This document shows, in pieces, positions 25,333 to 35,245 of a DNA stretch of 64,000 nt. Both the position numbers and the translations under genes were made by a program. The stretch comes from CAVWNR01 sp963756525 (GTDB lineage Bacteria > Actinomycetota > Actinomycetes > Mycobacteriales > Jatrophihabitantaceae). The stretch lies in assembly GCA_963756525.1 (NCBI GenBank), contig CAVWNR010000002.1, positions 124,001 through 188,000 of the forward strand, in the 5' to 3' direction. How positions within the stretch are numbered: position 1 is the stretch's first letter; each line of letters begins with the position of its first letter. Below the pieces are notes generated by a model. It was not told the DNA's origin. It saw nothing but the letters and a program-made list of their open reading frames with translations, and did no database searches.

Positions 25333-26259
25333 ATGACGGTGACGGGTCGGGTCTGGCGGAGCGTGACGGCGACTGTCGCGTTGGTGGCCGGCGTCCTCGC
25401 CTGGTTAACCGGTGTTTCGACTGCGGCCACGCCGCCGCAGGCTGCGATACGGCTGGCCTGGTTCGGCGCTGATGTTCCCGGCCTGACCGCCCGGTTCACC
25501 GCTTTCGCCGGGGGAAGCACGCAGGCGGTGCTGCCCACCACCAAGGGACCGATCGCCGGCAGTTACCAGCCGTTGCGGCCAGGTCCCTACGCGGTGACAC
25601 TGCGGCCGGACGGGAAGGCGCTGCCGGCCGCGCTGACGCTGAACGTCCAGCCGGGCGACGCGTACACCGTCGCGATGCTCAGCGGATCCGGCCTGTTGCA
25701 GGCCGTCGTGCTCCACGACAACCTCAGCGCGGCGGGCGCCGGCGACGCCCGGGTACGGCTCGTCGACGCGGACGTGCACATGGGCAACGCCGACGTGACA
25801 CTTGCGGACGGCACGGTCCTGGCTCACGGCGCCGGCTTCGCCACCGTGGGCGGGTACCAGACCGTGCGGGCCGGCGCGCTGCGCGTGTCGGCGCGCTCTA
25901 CCGCAGCGCACGGTGGCCTCGTCGGCTCGACGCTGCAGGTCGCGCCCGGCAGCGACACCACGATCGTGCTCTACGACACGGCGAGCGGCGCCCCGGCGCT
26001 ACGGGCGGTGCGCGACGCGGCCGGCGCCGCCGAAGCGCCCGCGGGCCCGGTGCCCGCCGGCGGCGGCGGGATGGCGGCGGCGCTCACCGGTCACGTCCAC
26101 GGGCCGTCCGGGATGCTGATCGGCGTACTCGAGGTGCTCGGCGTCGTCGTCGCCTGGGGCCTGCTGCACGCGATCGCCCAGGCCGTGCGGCGCCGTCGGC
26201 GCAACGTCCGAACGACCGGTGCCGCGGCCGAGCCCGCAGCGGGCGCGCCCGAGCGATGA
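25333..26259 (+). CDS. DUF4397-domain surface protein
   Basis: 308 residues. An N-terminal signal peptide (VTATVALVAGVLAWLTGVSTAA) is followed by a DUF4397 domain (IRLAWFGADVPGLTARF, LRPGPYAVTLRPDG) and a C-terminal membrane helix near LIGVLEVLGVVVAWGLLHAIA with an Arg-rich tail. DUF4397 proteins are exported, beta-rich, and often occur beside class F sortases, as here. No LPxTG-type sorting motif is evident at its C-terminus, so it may act as a membrane-anchored partner rather than a sortase substrate. Its stop overlaps the sortase start (ATGA). Confidence 0.8.
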   Translation: MTVTGRVWRSVTATVALVAGVLAWLTGVSTAATPPQAAIRLAWFGADVPGLTARFTAFAGGSTQAVLPTTKGPIAGSYQPLRPGPYAVTLRPDGKALPAALTLNVQPGDAYTVAMLSGSGLLQAVVLHDNLSAAGAGDARVRLVDADVHMGNADVTLADGTVLAHGAGFATVGGYQTVRAGALRVSARSTAAHGGLVGSTLQVAPGSDTTIVLYDTASGAPALRAVRDAAGAAEAPAGPVPAGGGGMAAALTGHVHGPSGMLIGVLEVLGVVVAWGLLHAIAQAVRRRRRNVRTTGAAAEPAAGAPER

Positions 26260-26855
26260 GGCGCATCGCTGCGGGGACCGCCTTCCTCGCGCTGCTGCTG
26301 ACTGGCCTGCTCGCCGGGACGCTCGCCGGAGCGGGCTACGTCTGGCGCTTCGGCGAGCCGGTGCGGGTGACCGTCCGGCTGCGCCCGATCACCGCACCGC
26401 CGCACACCGTCACCAGCCCGCCGGCTCAGTTGCGCATCCCGGCGATCGGCGTCGACACCGCGCTGCAACCGCTCGGCCTGCTCCCGGACGGGACGTTGCA
26501 ACCGCCCAGCGGATGGCATGTGGCCGGCTGGTACGCCGGCGGGCCGTGGCCCGGCGACCCGGGCCCAGCAGTCATCGCCGGTCACGTCGACTCGATCGCC
26601 GGACCCGCGGTGTTCTTCCGGCTGCGGCAACTGCGACCCGGCGACCGCGCCGTCGTCGACGAACGCAACGGGCACCAGCTGACCTTCATCGTGGACACGG
26701 TCGCGTCCTACCCGAAGGCGCACTTCCCGACCGAGGCGGTGTACGGCCCGACCGCACTGCCGGTGCTGCGCCTGGTCACCTGCACCGGGGACTTCGACTG
26801 GACCGCGCACAGTTACCTGAACAACCTGGTTGTCTCGGCGCACCTCGCGACCTAG
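26256..26855 (+). CDS. Class F sortase
   Basis: 199 residues: an N-terminal anchor (GTAFLALLLTGLLAGTLAGAGYVW), then a sortase fold with RIPAIGVDTAL, His110 in IAGHVDS and Cys176 in RLVTCTGDFD. Sortases use a His-Cys-Arg triad to transfer surface proteins; class F is common in actinobacteria. Unusually, no arginine follows the catalytic cysteine (the C-terminal strand reads SYLNNLVVSAHL), so the third catalytic residue is not in its expected place. It is translationally coupled to the DUF4397 gene. Confidence 0.85.
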   Translation: MRRIAAGTAFLALLLTGLLAGTLAGAGYVWRFGEPVRVTVRLRPITAPPHTVTSPPAQLRIPAIGVDTALQPLGLLPDGTLQPPSGWHVAGWYAGGPWPGDPGPAVIAGHVDSIAGPAVFFRLRQLRPGDRAVVDERNGHQLTFIVDTVASYPKAHFPTEAVYGPTALPVLRLVTCTGDFDWTAHSYLNNLVVSAHLAT

Positions 26856-26873
26856 CCCGCGCCCTGCCGGATT

Positions 26874-26886
26874 AGGCTGATCGGCC
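26874..26886 (+). promoter_or_regulatory. Putative leaderless -10 element of def
   Basis: TAGGCT (26874-26879) lies exactly 7 nt before the def ATG at 26887. There is no separate ribosome-binding site, which fits a leaderless transcript. Confidence 0.45.
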
Positions 26887-27408
26887 ATGCCAGGCGTCTT
26901 TCGCAAGATCGTCATGGCTGGCGACCCGGTGCTGCACCGGGTGAGCCGCCGCGTGACAGTCTTCGACGAGTCGCTCGCCGCGCTGATCGACGACATGTTC
27001 GTCTCGATGCAGGTGGCCGAGGGCGTCGGGCTCGCCGCGCCGCAGATCGGCGTCGACCTCGCGGTGTTCGTCTACGACTGCCCGGACGAGTCGGGCGTGC
27101 ACCAGGTCGGCCACCTGGTGAATCCGCGGATCGTCTCGACGTCCGGTCCAATCGACGACGGTGAGGAGGGTTGCCTCTCGGTGCCCGGCCCTTTCCACGA
27201 CCTGCGCCGGCCGTCCGCGGTGACGGTGCAGGGGGTCGACCAAACCGGCGCGCCGCGCGAGGTCGCCGGCACCGGCTTCTTCGCCCGCTGCCTGATCCAC
27301 GAGACCGAGCACCTGCAGGGCATCCTCTACATCGACCATCTGCCGAGGAACCGCCGGCGGCGCATCCTGCGCGAGATGGAACCCTTCGAGTGGAACGCCA
27401 CGGCCTGA
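26887..27408 (+). CDS. def: Peptide deformylase
   Basis: A 173-residue deformylase that removes the formyl group from new N-terminal methionines in the cytosol. All three motifs are present: GVGLAAPQIG, EEGCLSVPG (metal-binding Cys) and HETEHLQG (HExxH type). The N-terminal segment KIVMAGDPVLHRVSRRV is normal, and the basic C-terminal tail (RNRRRRIL) is common in actinobacteria. It is followed after about 15 nt by a 42-bp palindrome that overlaps the stop of the convergent DUF559 gene. Confidence 0.93.
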   Translation: MPGVFRKIVMAGDPVLHRVSRRVTVFDESLAALIDDMFVSMQVAEGVGLAAPQIGVDLAVFVYDCPDESGVHQVGHLVNPRIVSTSGPIDDGEEGCLSVPGPFHDLRRPSAVTVQGVDQTGAPREVAGTGFFARCLIHETEHLQGILYIDHLPRNRRRRILREMEPFEWNATA

Positions 27409-27423
27409 CTCCCGCCGACCCGG

Positions 27424-27465
27424 TTTTGGCAGATTGGGACCGTATACGGTCTCAGGCTGCCAAAA
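27424..27465. repeat. 42-bp palindrome, copy A (between def and DUF559)
   Basis: An imperfect palindrome with ends TTTTGGCAG and CTGCCAAAA and centre GGGACCGTATACGGTC. It covers the stop codon of the convergent DUF559 gene. It matches the palindrome at 28389-28430 at 36 of 42 positions by my count. Confidence 0.8.
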
Positions 27466-28330
27466 GCGCGGTGATAGTGGCGATCACCGGGCCGGGACGC
27501 TCCATCAGGTCCCACCAGGTGAACCGCAGCACGCGCCAGCCGGCACCGATTAGCGCGTTCTGCTTGGCGCGGTCAGCGCGGAATCGGTCGACCGTGGAGT
27601 GGAAAGCCCAGCCGTCCACCTCGATCGCAAGCCGTCGTTCAGGAAAAGCGATGTCGAGCGAATACCGACGCCCGCCCAGGGAGATCGGGTAATTGGGGAC
27701 CCAGCCGCGCACGCCGGACCGGCGCAGCATCCGGATGAGCCGGCGCTCCGACTCGGCATGCGCCCCTGGCGCCGCCTGGCCGAGCAGGCGCGCGAGCTGG
27801 CGGTTGCCCCATCGGCCGGGTTGCTCGCTCAGTCTGCGTTCGGCATCAGCCGGGAGGAGCCAGCGCTGCTGGAACGCTCGGTCGGCGAGCGTGCTCGCCT
27901 CCCGCAGGGGAAGCCAGCCGAGGCAGTCGAGCAGCGTCTCGACCCGCGTTGTGATCGGCATGCCGAAGCACTCAGTCACCGCCGCCTCGTCGAGCGCGAC
28001 ACGATGTACGCGCAGGCCAGCCGGCATGTTCGTGCGGCGACGCCTCGGCGCTGTGACGTGGATGCGGCCATCCGGAGGGACTGGCACCTCCCACCACGTC
28101 GCGGCCGACAGATAGCTCAGCACTGCGTTCGCGTCCAGAACGGCAGCCCATTGCGTGACCTCCGGCGTCATCGCAGCCCCGACCACCCAGTAGACGCCCG
28201 GCCAGCGAGTCGTCTCCAGCCGACGGCCACGGCGCAGGGCTGCGATCCGGGCAGCGCTATACCCGGCGGCGAGCAACTGCCGCCGTGAGACCACGCCTGC
28301 CTGGCGCCGGGCTATCTCGGCCCACTGCAT
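27452..28330 (-). CDS. AbiEi-antitoxin-like/DUF559 (Vsr-like endonuclease) protein
   Basis: 292 residues. The N-terminal part (QWAEIARRQAGVVSRRQLLAAGYSAARIAALRRG) resembles the AbiEi-antitoxin winged helix. The C-terminal part (NYPISLGGRRYSLDIAFPERRLAIEVDGWAFHSTVDRFRADRAKQNALIGAGWRVLRFTWWDL) is a DUF559 fold related to very-short-patch-repair (Vsr) nucleases, with an apparent D-x-E-x-D catalytic pattern. Such two-domain proteins are very common in actinobacteria, and their function is unproven; nucleic-acid cleavage or a toxin-antitoxin-like role are possibilities. The ATG at 28330 is the family start. The gene is bracketed by two related palindromes. Confidence 0.8.
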   Translation of the reverse strand: MQWAEIARRQAGVVSRRQLLAAGYSAARIAALRRGRRLETTRWPGVYWVVGAAMTPEVTQWAAVLDANAVLSYLSAATWWEVPVPPDGRIHVTAPRRRRTNMPAGLRVHRVALDEAAVTECFGMPITTRVETLLDCLGWLPLREASTLADRAFQQRWLLPADAERRLSEQPGRWGNRQLARLLGQAAPGAHAESERRLIRMLRRSGVRGWVPNYPISLGGRRYSLDIAFPERRLAIEVDGWAFHSTVDRFRADRAKQNALIGAGWRVLRFTWWDLMERPGPVIATITALLAA

Positions 28331-28388
28331 GGCAGCGGAGTGTGCCGCACCTGGACCACCTGGCGTCGCCGCTCGTCCACAGCCACGG

Positions 28389-28430
28389 TTTTGGCAGTTT
28401 GGGACCGCATACGGTCCCGATCTGCCAAAA
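28389..28430. repeat. 42-bp palindrome, copy B (upstream of DUF559)
   Basis: Same family as 27424-27465, with ends TTTTGGCAG and CTGCCAAAA and centre GGGACCGCATACGGTCCC. It lies between the DUF559 start codon and the left end of the IS701-type element. Neither strand shows a U-run after the stem. Confidence 0.8.
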
Positions 28431-28436
28431 GCAGGG

Positions 28437-29890
28437 CTAGTACGACAGCCGTAGTTCGTGATCATTGGTGTTGTTGTTCGTGTCGTCGGTAGTGGCAGTC
28501 GCGGGCGCGGGCTTGGTGTCGTCGTCGCCAGCGTGACCAGGCGATCAGCGTGTCGATGCTGCGTTTGCCGGCAAGTAGGAGCGCGTCGAACAAGTGGCGG
28601 AACTCGTTGACGGTCAGTTCGATGAGCTCGGCTGGTGCCGGTCTGTGGTCGCGTTCGATGGCGGTGGCGACGGCGAGGAAGGCGTGGGCGAGCATGGCGA
28701 GGGTGGTCCAGCGGTGCCAGGAGGTCCAGCGCCGCACCTGGTGTTGATCGAGGCCGGTCAGGCCTTTGGCGGCTTGGATGTTTTCTTCGATGCGCCAGCG
28801 TTGCCCGGCGACGCGGACGAGGGTGGCGAGCGAGATCGGGCGTGGGCTGTAGCAGCGCAGGTATGCTAGTTCGCCGGTGCGGTCGTTGCGGCGGATGAGC
28901 AGGTGATGACTGCCGGTGTCGTGGGCGTCTTCGGGTAGTAGTGCGATCCAGGCCCAGGAGTAGTAGCGCTCGCCCTTGCTGCCGGCCCCGGACGAGTACT
29001 TCTGCCAGGACCGGTTGGGCAGCATGGCGGGCAGCGCATCGACGCGGATCGGCCCGGCGTGGGTGGGCACCCGCCGGTTGGCGGCGACTTGCAGCACGTA
29101 GCCCAGGCCGTGGCCGCGGATCGCCCGGCGCAGGTGGGGATCGGCGCCGTAGACCTCATCACCAGCCACCCAGGCGGCCGGCACGCCCGCCTGCACCGCA
29201 CGGCTGATCATCTGCGCGGCCAGCGCTGGCTTGGTCGCGAACTCGACCTCGACTGGGACACCGGCGCGCTGGCAGCGCTGCTCGTCCTCGGCCCAGGACT
29301 TCGGCAAGTACAGGGCCCGGTCGATCAGCGCGTGCCCGCGGCGGGCGGCGTAGGTCAGCAATACCGCGACCTGGGCATTCTCGATTCGCCCGGCGGTGCC
29401 GGTGTATTGCCGCTGCACCCCGACGGTGTGCTCGCCCTTCTTGACGTCTCCGGTCTCGTCGACCACCAAGATCGCGTCCGGCTCGCCGAACGCGTCGATC
29501 ACATAGCTGCGCACGTCGTCGCGGACGGCGTCGGCGTCCCACTTCGCGCGGGCCAGCAGATGCTGCAGCCCGTCCGGGGTCGGATCGCCGCGCTGTTCGG
29601 CGATCGTCCAGCAGTTCTTCCGGTCCAACCCGGACACCATGCCCAGCATCAGATCCGCGGCATGCCGCACCGGCTCATACCGGGTGAAGCGCGGCACGAT
29701 CCGATCGATCACTGCACCAAACGCGACCGTCCACCGGCGAACATCTACGCTGTGTGCCGCGGCCACCGCGGCGTTCTCGTTGTTCCACACAAGCAACGCA
29801 TGCTCGCCCGGTGGCCGCGCCCTCCCCGGCAGAAACGCCGAAACCAGCCTCACTGGCAGCGGAGATCACGAACTACGGCTGTCGTACTAG
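28437..29890 (-). mobile_element. IS701-family insertion sequence with CTAG target duplication
   Basis: The element itself runs 28441-29886 (1,446 bp). Its ends are perfect 23-bp inverted repeats (28441-28463 and 29864-29886), and each is flanked by CTAG (28437-28440 and 29887-29890). A 4-bp YTAR-type duplication and a single DDE transposase of about 460 residues are the features of the IS701 family. Both ends are intact, so insertion appears recent. The right CTAG contains the asd stop codon. Confidence 0.92.
28462..29853 (-). CDS. IS701-family DDE transposase
   Basis: A full-length 463-residue transposase. The three acidic catalytic regions appear intact: LVVDETGDVKKG, AGDEVYGADPHL, and RWRIEENIQAAKGLTG. 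It fills the element between the two inverted repeats, and its stop codon overlaps the left one. It starts with GTG at 29853; downstream starts would remove the N-terminal region. No frameshift is seen, so it may be active. Confidence 0.88.
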   Translation of the reverse strand: MRLVSAFLPGRARPPGEHALLVWNNENAAVAAAHSVDVRRWTVAFGAVIDRIVPRFTRYEPVRHAADLMLGMVSGLDRKNCWTIAEQRGDPTPDGLQHLLARAKWDADAVRDDVRSYVIDAFGEPDAILVVDETGDVKKGEHTVGVQRQYTGTAGRIENAQVAVLLTYAARRGHALIDRALYLPKSWAEDEQRCQRAGVPVEVEFATKPALAAQMISRAVQAGVPAAWVAGDEVYGADPHLRRAIRGHGLGYVLQVAANRRVPTHAGPIRVDALPAMLPNRSWQKYSSGAGSKGERYYSWAWIALLPEDAHDTGSHHLLIRRNDRTGELAYLRCYSPRPISLATLVRVAGQRWRIEENIQAAKGLTGLDQHQVRRWTSWHRWTTLAMLAHAFLAVATAIERDHRPAPAELIELTVNEFRHLFDALLLAGKRSIDTLIAWSRWRRRHQARARDCHYRRHEQQHQ

Positions 29891-30905
29891 CTGAGGAGTA
29901 GCTCGGCGATCTGGACGGCGTTGAGCGCGGCGCCCTTGCGCAGGTTGTCGTTGCTGACGAACAGGGCCAGCCCGCGCCCGTCCGGCACGCCGGGGTCGAC
30001 CCGCAGCCGCCCGACGTAGCACGGATCGCGGCCGGCCGCCTGCAACGGGGTCGGGATGTCGGATAGCTCGACGCCGGGCGCACCTGCCAACAGTTCGCTC
30101 GCCCGCTCTTGCGGCAGCGCCCGCGCGAACTCGGCGTTGATCGACAGCGAATGGCCGGTGAACACCGGCACCCGCACGCAGGTGCCCGACACGAGCAGGT
30201 CGGGGATGCCGAGGATCTTGCGGGACTCGTTGCGCAGCTTCTGCTCCTCGTCGGTTTCGAAGCTGCCGTCGTCGACGATTGCCCCGGCCAGCGGCAGCAC
30301 GTTGAACGCGATCGGGCGGGCATACTTCGCCGGCGCGCCGAGGTCGACGGCCGTTCCGTCGTGGGTCAGCGCCGCCGCGGACGAGCCGGCCTTCTGCACC
30401 TGGCCGTCGAGCTCCTCGACCCCGCCCAGCCCGCTGCCGGACACCGCCTGGTAGGTCGAAGCGATCAGCCGGAGCAGCCCGGCCTCCCGGTGCAGCGGCG
30501 CGAGCACCGGCATCGCGGCCATCGTGGTGCAGTTCGGGTTGGCGATGATGCCTTTGGGAGCGCGGCGCGCGTCGTCCGGATTCACCTCGCTGACGACCAG
30601 CGGCACGTCGGGGTCCATCCGCCACGCCGACGAGTTGTCGATCACGGTGACGCCGGCGGCGACGAACCGTGGCGCGTACTGCCTGGACGCCGCCTTGCCC
30701 GCCGAGAACAGGGCGACGTCGAGCCCGGACGGGTCCGCCACGGCGACGTCCTCGACCACCACCTCGCCGTCGCCCCAGGGCAGCCGCGATCCGGCCGAAC
30801 GGGACGACGCGAAGAAGCGGATCTCGTCCACCGGGAACGAACGCTCGGCCAACACCCGCCGCATCACCCCGCCGACCTGGCCGGTGGCCCCGACGATGCC
30901 GACCC

Positions 30906-30909
<4 letters not shown>
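29887..30909 (-). CDS. asd: Aspartate-semialdehyde dehydrogenase
   Basis: A 340-residue enzyme of the lysine/threonine/methionine pathway that reduces aspartyl phosphate with NADPH. Motifs are the N-terminal RVGIVGATGQVGGVMRRVL, the catalytic cysteine in GIIANPNCTTMAA, and the substrate histidine in TGHSLSINAEF. It overlaps the lysC stop by 4 nt (ATGA), the usual ask-asd arrangement. An IS701 element was inserted exactly at its end; because the CTAG target duplication recreates the TAG stop, the protein is unchanged. Downstream co-transcription would be blocked. Confidence 0.93.
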
Positions 30910-32175
<1,266 letters not shown>

Positions 32176-32259
32176 GGCAGTCCTCTCGAAGCGTTCGGCA
32201 AACGCTTAGGAGAATACCGGCCGCCGCCCAGCGGTTTCGCCACTCGGAGACGCAGGCGG

Positions 32260-33405
32260 TCAGCGGCGCGGCTGACCGTCCTCTCCGCTGCCCAGCTGCG
32301 GGCGCCCGTCGAAGGACTCCTCGGGCTCGGAATGGCCGAGGTTGCTACGGATGGAGTCGAAGATCGTCAGGCCCTGCCCCACCAGGCTCGCCGCCAGCTC
32401 GCCCAAGCCGTCGGCCCCGTTGAGGATGTTCACGTTCGCGCCGTTCAAGCCGGCCGACGCCTCGCGGACGATCAGCGGCAGCTGGTCGATCAGCATCCGG
32501 TCCAGCGCCACCCGGTTGTGCGAAGCAGCCGCCTCGGCCTGGATGCGCATCCGCTCCGCGTCGGCCTTGGCCAGCACCCGCACCTTCTCGGCCTCCGCCT
32601 CGGCCGGCTTCACCACCTCGGCGACGAGTTGTTGTTGGCGCAGCAGGGCCTCACGCTGGGCCAGCTCGGTCTGCGCGGCGATCACCTCACGCTGCGCCTG
32701 CGCACCGGCGAGCGGGCCCGCCTGCCCGGCCTGGGCCTGGGCCTTGTCGACCTCGGCCTTGTACTGCGCTTGCACGATCGCGGTCTGCCGGGCGTACTCG
32801 GCCTGCTTGCGCAGCGACTCCTGTTCCGCCTCGGCAGATGCCATCCGCGCTTGCGACTGCGCAATCTGCGCCTGTCGCTGGATCGCCGCGTTGTGCGGCG
32901 CGGACATCGCGAGGATGTAGCCGAGGTCGCCGTCGTCGATGGATTGGATCTGCAGCGCATCCACCGCGAGGCCGATCTTGGCCATCTCTTCCTTCGACCC
33001 GTCGAGCACTTCCGTGGCGAGCCGCTGCCGCTCGGTGACGATCTCTTCGACGGTCATCGAGCCGATGATCGACCGCAGGTGCCCGGCGAAGATCCGCCCC
33101 GTGAGTACGGACATCTGGTTCTGGTCGGAGAGGAATCGCTGGCCCGCATTGACGATGCTCTCCTCGTCGTTGCCGACCTTGAACGCGATCACGGCACGGA
33201 CGTTGAGCGTGATGCCCTGCTTGGTCACGCAGCGCTCCGCGACCTCGGCCTCCATCATCGACAGCGTCAAAAACCGTGCCTTGCGGAAGAACGGGATGAC
33301 GAATGCGCCGTGTCCGGTCACCACCCGGAACGGGGTGTCGCCGCGGTTCTTCCCGCCCGAGACCAGCATCGCCTCGTCAGGGGCGGGCACGTGGTAACCG
33401 AACAT
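32260..33405 (-). CDS. SPFH/band-7 (flotillin-like) protein
   Basis: 381 residues. The SPFH domain (residues about 10-170, with GAFVIPFFRKARFLTLSMMEAEV and ERQRLATEVLDGSKEEMAKIGLAVDALQI) precedes a long Ala/Glu/Gln coiled coil (residues about 180-310) and a hydrophilic tail. Flotillin-like proteins scaffold membrane microdomains. No obvious N-terminal membrane helix is seen. A small NfeD-like gene lies just upstream on the same strand, the usual partner of such proteins. Confidence 0.87.
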   Translation of the reverse strand: MFGYHVPAPDEAMLVSGGKNRGDTPFRVVTGHGAFVIPFFRKARFLTLSMMEAEVAERCVTKQGITLNVRAVIAFKVGNDEESIVNAGQRFLSDQNQMSVLTGRIFAGHLRSIIGSMTVEEIVTERQRLATEVLDGSKEEMAKIGLAVDALQIQSIDDGDLGYILAMSAPHNAAIQRQAQIAQSQARMASAEAEQESLRKQAEYARQTAIVQAQYKAEVDKAQAQAGQAGPLAGAQAQREVIAAQTELAQREALLRQQQLVAEVVKPAEAEAEKVRVLAKADAERMRIQAEAAASHNRVALDRMLIDQLPLIVREASAGLNGANVNILNGADGLGELAASLVGQGLTIFDSIRSNLGHSEPEESFDGRPQLGSGEDGQPRR

Positions 33406-33414
33406 GGCAGCCTC

Positions 33415-33636
33415 CTAGGCCAATCCCGCGCTATCGGAGCGCACGACGTGCACGGTGCGCGACGCGATCACGTCTACCACGATGACCTGGGTGCCCTTCG
33501 GCAGCGGGTCGTCGGACCACGCGAGGTAGGACTCCGAGCCGCCGCGCACGGAAACGAGCACCTCGCCCGCGCCCTGCACGCCGCGAGTCGCCACGGTCAG
33601 CACGCCGAGACAGCCGACTGCGGACAGGTCGCGCAT
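33415..33636 (-). CDS. Small NfeD-like OB-fold protein
   Basis: 73 residues resembling only the C-terminal OB-fold part of NfeD-type proteins, which form pairs with SPFH proteins: GCLGVLTVATRGVQGAGEVLVSV, then PLPKGTQVIVVDVIASRTVHV. It has no membrane helix. I take the ATG at 33636; a TTG two codons upstream is also possible. It ends 9 nt before the SPFH gene, so co-transcription is very likely. Confidence 0.7.
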   Translation of the reverse strand: MRDLSAVGCLGVLTVATRGVQGAGEVLVSVRGGSESYLAWSDDPLPKGTQVIVVDVIASRTVHVVRSDSAGLA

Positions 33637-33673
33637 CAACAACCCTTCGCTGGTCGACGGGATGACGCCACGG

Positions 33674-35005
33674 TCAGCTTGTCGCGGCGAAGGCGGCGTC
33701 GAGGATGTCGAGCCCCTCGGCGAGCAGGTCCTCGCCGATCACGAGCGGCGGCAAGAAGCGCAGCACGTTGCCGTACGTGCCGGCGGTCAGCGTGATCAGC
33801 CCCTCGCGGTGGCAGGCGGCAGACACCGCCGCGGTCAGCGCCGGGTTGGGCGTTTTTGCGCCGCCCGGTTCCACCAGTTCGACGGCGAGCATTGCGCCGC
33901 GGCCGCGTACGTCCCCGACCGTCTCGAACTTCGCGGCCAGCGCCTCCAGCCGCGGGCGCATGACCGCCTCGATCCGCCGAGCCGCGCCGGCGAGGTCCTC
34001 GGCGCGCATCGTCTCGATCGCACCGAGCGCCGCCGCGCAGGCCACCGGGTTGCCGCCGTAGGTGCCGCCGAGCCCGCCGGCGTGTACCGCGTCCATGATC
34101 TCCGCCCGGCCGGTGACGCCGGCCAGCGGCAGCCCGCCCGCAATGCCCTTCGCGGTGGTGATCAGATCCGGCACCACCGGCTCGTGCTCGCAGGCGAACC
34201 AGTCACCGGTGCGGCAGAACCCGGTCTGGATCTCGTCGGCGATGAAGACGATGCCGTTCTCGCGGCACCAGTCCGCCACTCGGGCCAGGAATCCCGGCGG
34301 GGGGACCACGAACCCGCCCTCGCCCTGGATCGGCTCGATCAGCACCGCCGCGGTGTTCGCCTCGCCCACCTGCCCGTGCACCAGATCGGCGAACGCGGCG
34401 AACGCTTCGTCGGCGCACCGTTCCGGCCCGGTGGGCCACCGGTACGGGTAGGCCATCGGCACCCGGTACACCTCGCCGGCGAAGGGACCGAACCGGTGCT
34501 TGTACGGCATGTTCTTCGCGGTGAGCGCCATGGTGAGGTTCGTCCGGCCGTGATACGCGTGGTCGAACACCACGACGGCGGCCCGCCCGGTGTGATGCCG
34601 GGCAATCTTCACCGCGTTCTCGACCGCCTCCGCGCCGGAGTTGAACAGCGCGGACCGCTTCTCGTGCTCGCCCGGCGTCAGCTCGTTGAGCCGCTCGGCC
34701 ACCGCCACGTACCCCTCGTACGGGGTGATCATGAAGCAGGTGTGCGTGAACTCGCCGACCTGCTCGCGCACCGCGTCGACGACTCGCGGCGCCGCGTTGC
34801 CCACGCTGGTTACGGCAATCCCGGCCCCGAAGTCGATCAGCTGGTTGCCGTCGACGTCGACGACGATCCCCCCGCCGGCCCGGGTCACGTAGATCGGCAG
34901 GCTGGTCCCCACGCCGTTCGCCACCGCCGCCGTCTTGCGGGCGTGCAACTGCGCCGACCGCGGACCAGGTATGGCAGTCTGCAGCACCCGCTTCTGCTCG
35001 ATCAT
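33674..35005 (-). CDS. gabT: 4-aminobutyrate aminotransferase
   Basis: A 443-residue class III PLP aminotransferase that converts GABA and 2-oxoglutarate to succinate semialdehyde and glutamate. The PLP lysine is in LITTAKGIAGGLPLAGV. Other marks are NSGAEAVENAVKIAR, FDHAYHGRTNLTMALT and FIADEIQTGFCRTG. It fits with the gamma-aminobutyraldehyde dehydrogenase gene further upstream to form a putrescine/GABA route. Its ATG overlaps the stop of the biotinyl-domain gene. Confidence 0.92.
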   Translation of the reverse strand: MIEQKRVLQTAIPGPRSAQLHARKTAAVANGVGTSLPIYVTRAGGGIVVDVDGNQLIDFGAGIAVTSVGNAAPRVVDAVREQVGEFTHTCFMITPYEGYVAVAERLNELTPGEHEKRSALFNSGAEAVENAVKIARHHTGRAAVVVFDHAYHGRTNLTMALTAKNMPYKHRFGPFAGEVYRVPMAYPYRWPTGPERCADEAFAAFADLVHGQVGEANTAAVLIEPIQGEGGFVVPPPGFLARVADWCRENGIVFIADEIQTGFCRTGDWFACEHEPVVPDLITTAKGIAGGLPLAGVTGRAEIMDAVHAGGLGGTYGGNPVACAAALGAIETMRAEDLAGAARRIEAVMRPRLEALAAKFETVGDVRGRGAMLAVELVEPGGAKTPNPALTAAVSAACHREGLITLTAGTYGNVLRFLPPLVIGEDLLAEGLDILDAAFAATS

Positions 35006-35241
35006 GGTCTGCTCCTCATATCGATCACGGCGATCACGTCGCCTTCGCTGATCACGTCGCCCGCCGCGACGGCGAGTTCGGTCACCGTGCCGGAGACCTC
35101 GGCGAGCACCGGGATCTCCATCTTCATCGACTCCATGATGACCAGGGTGTCGGTCGCAGTGACGGCGTCACCCACCGCGGCGATGACGTGCTGGACGTTG
35201 CCGACCAGTTCCGCCGCGACGGTATGCGTGGTTGCGCGCAC
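35002..35241 (-). CDS. Biotinyl-domain (BCCP-like) protein
   Basis: 79 residues, essentially a single biotin/lipoyl attachment domain with the target lysine in TLVIMESMKMEIPVLAEVSGT. Stand-alone BCCP-like proteins serve acyl-CoA carboxylases; no carboxylase subunit is visible here. I use the GTG at 35241, which gives a normal family N-terminus; a TTG at 35253 would overlap vapC. Its stop overlaps the gabT start, indicating translational coupling with a gene of unrelated function. Confidence 0.82.
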   Translation of the reverse strand: MRATTHTVAAELVGNVQHVIAAVGDAVTATDTLVIMESMKMEIPVLAEVSGTVTELAVAAGDVISEGDVIAVIDMRSRP

Positions 35242-35245
35242 CGCC

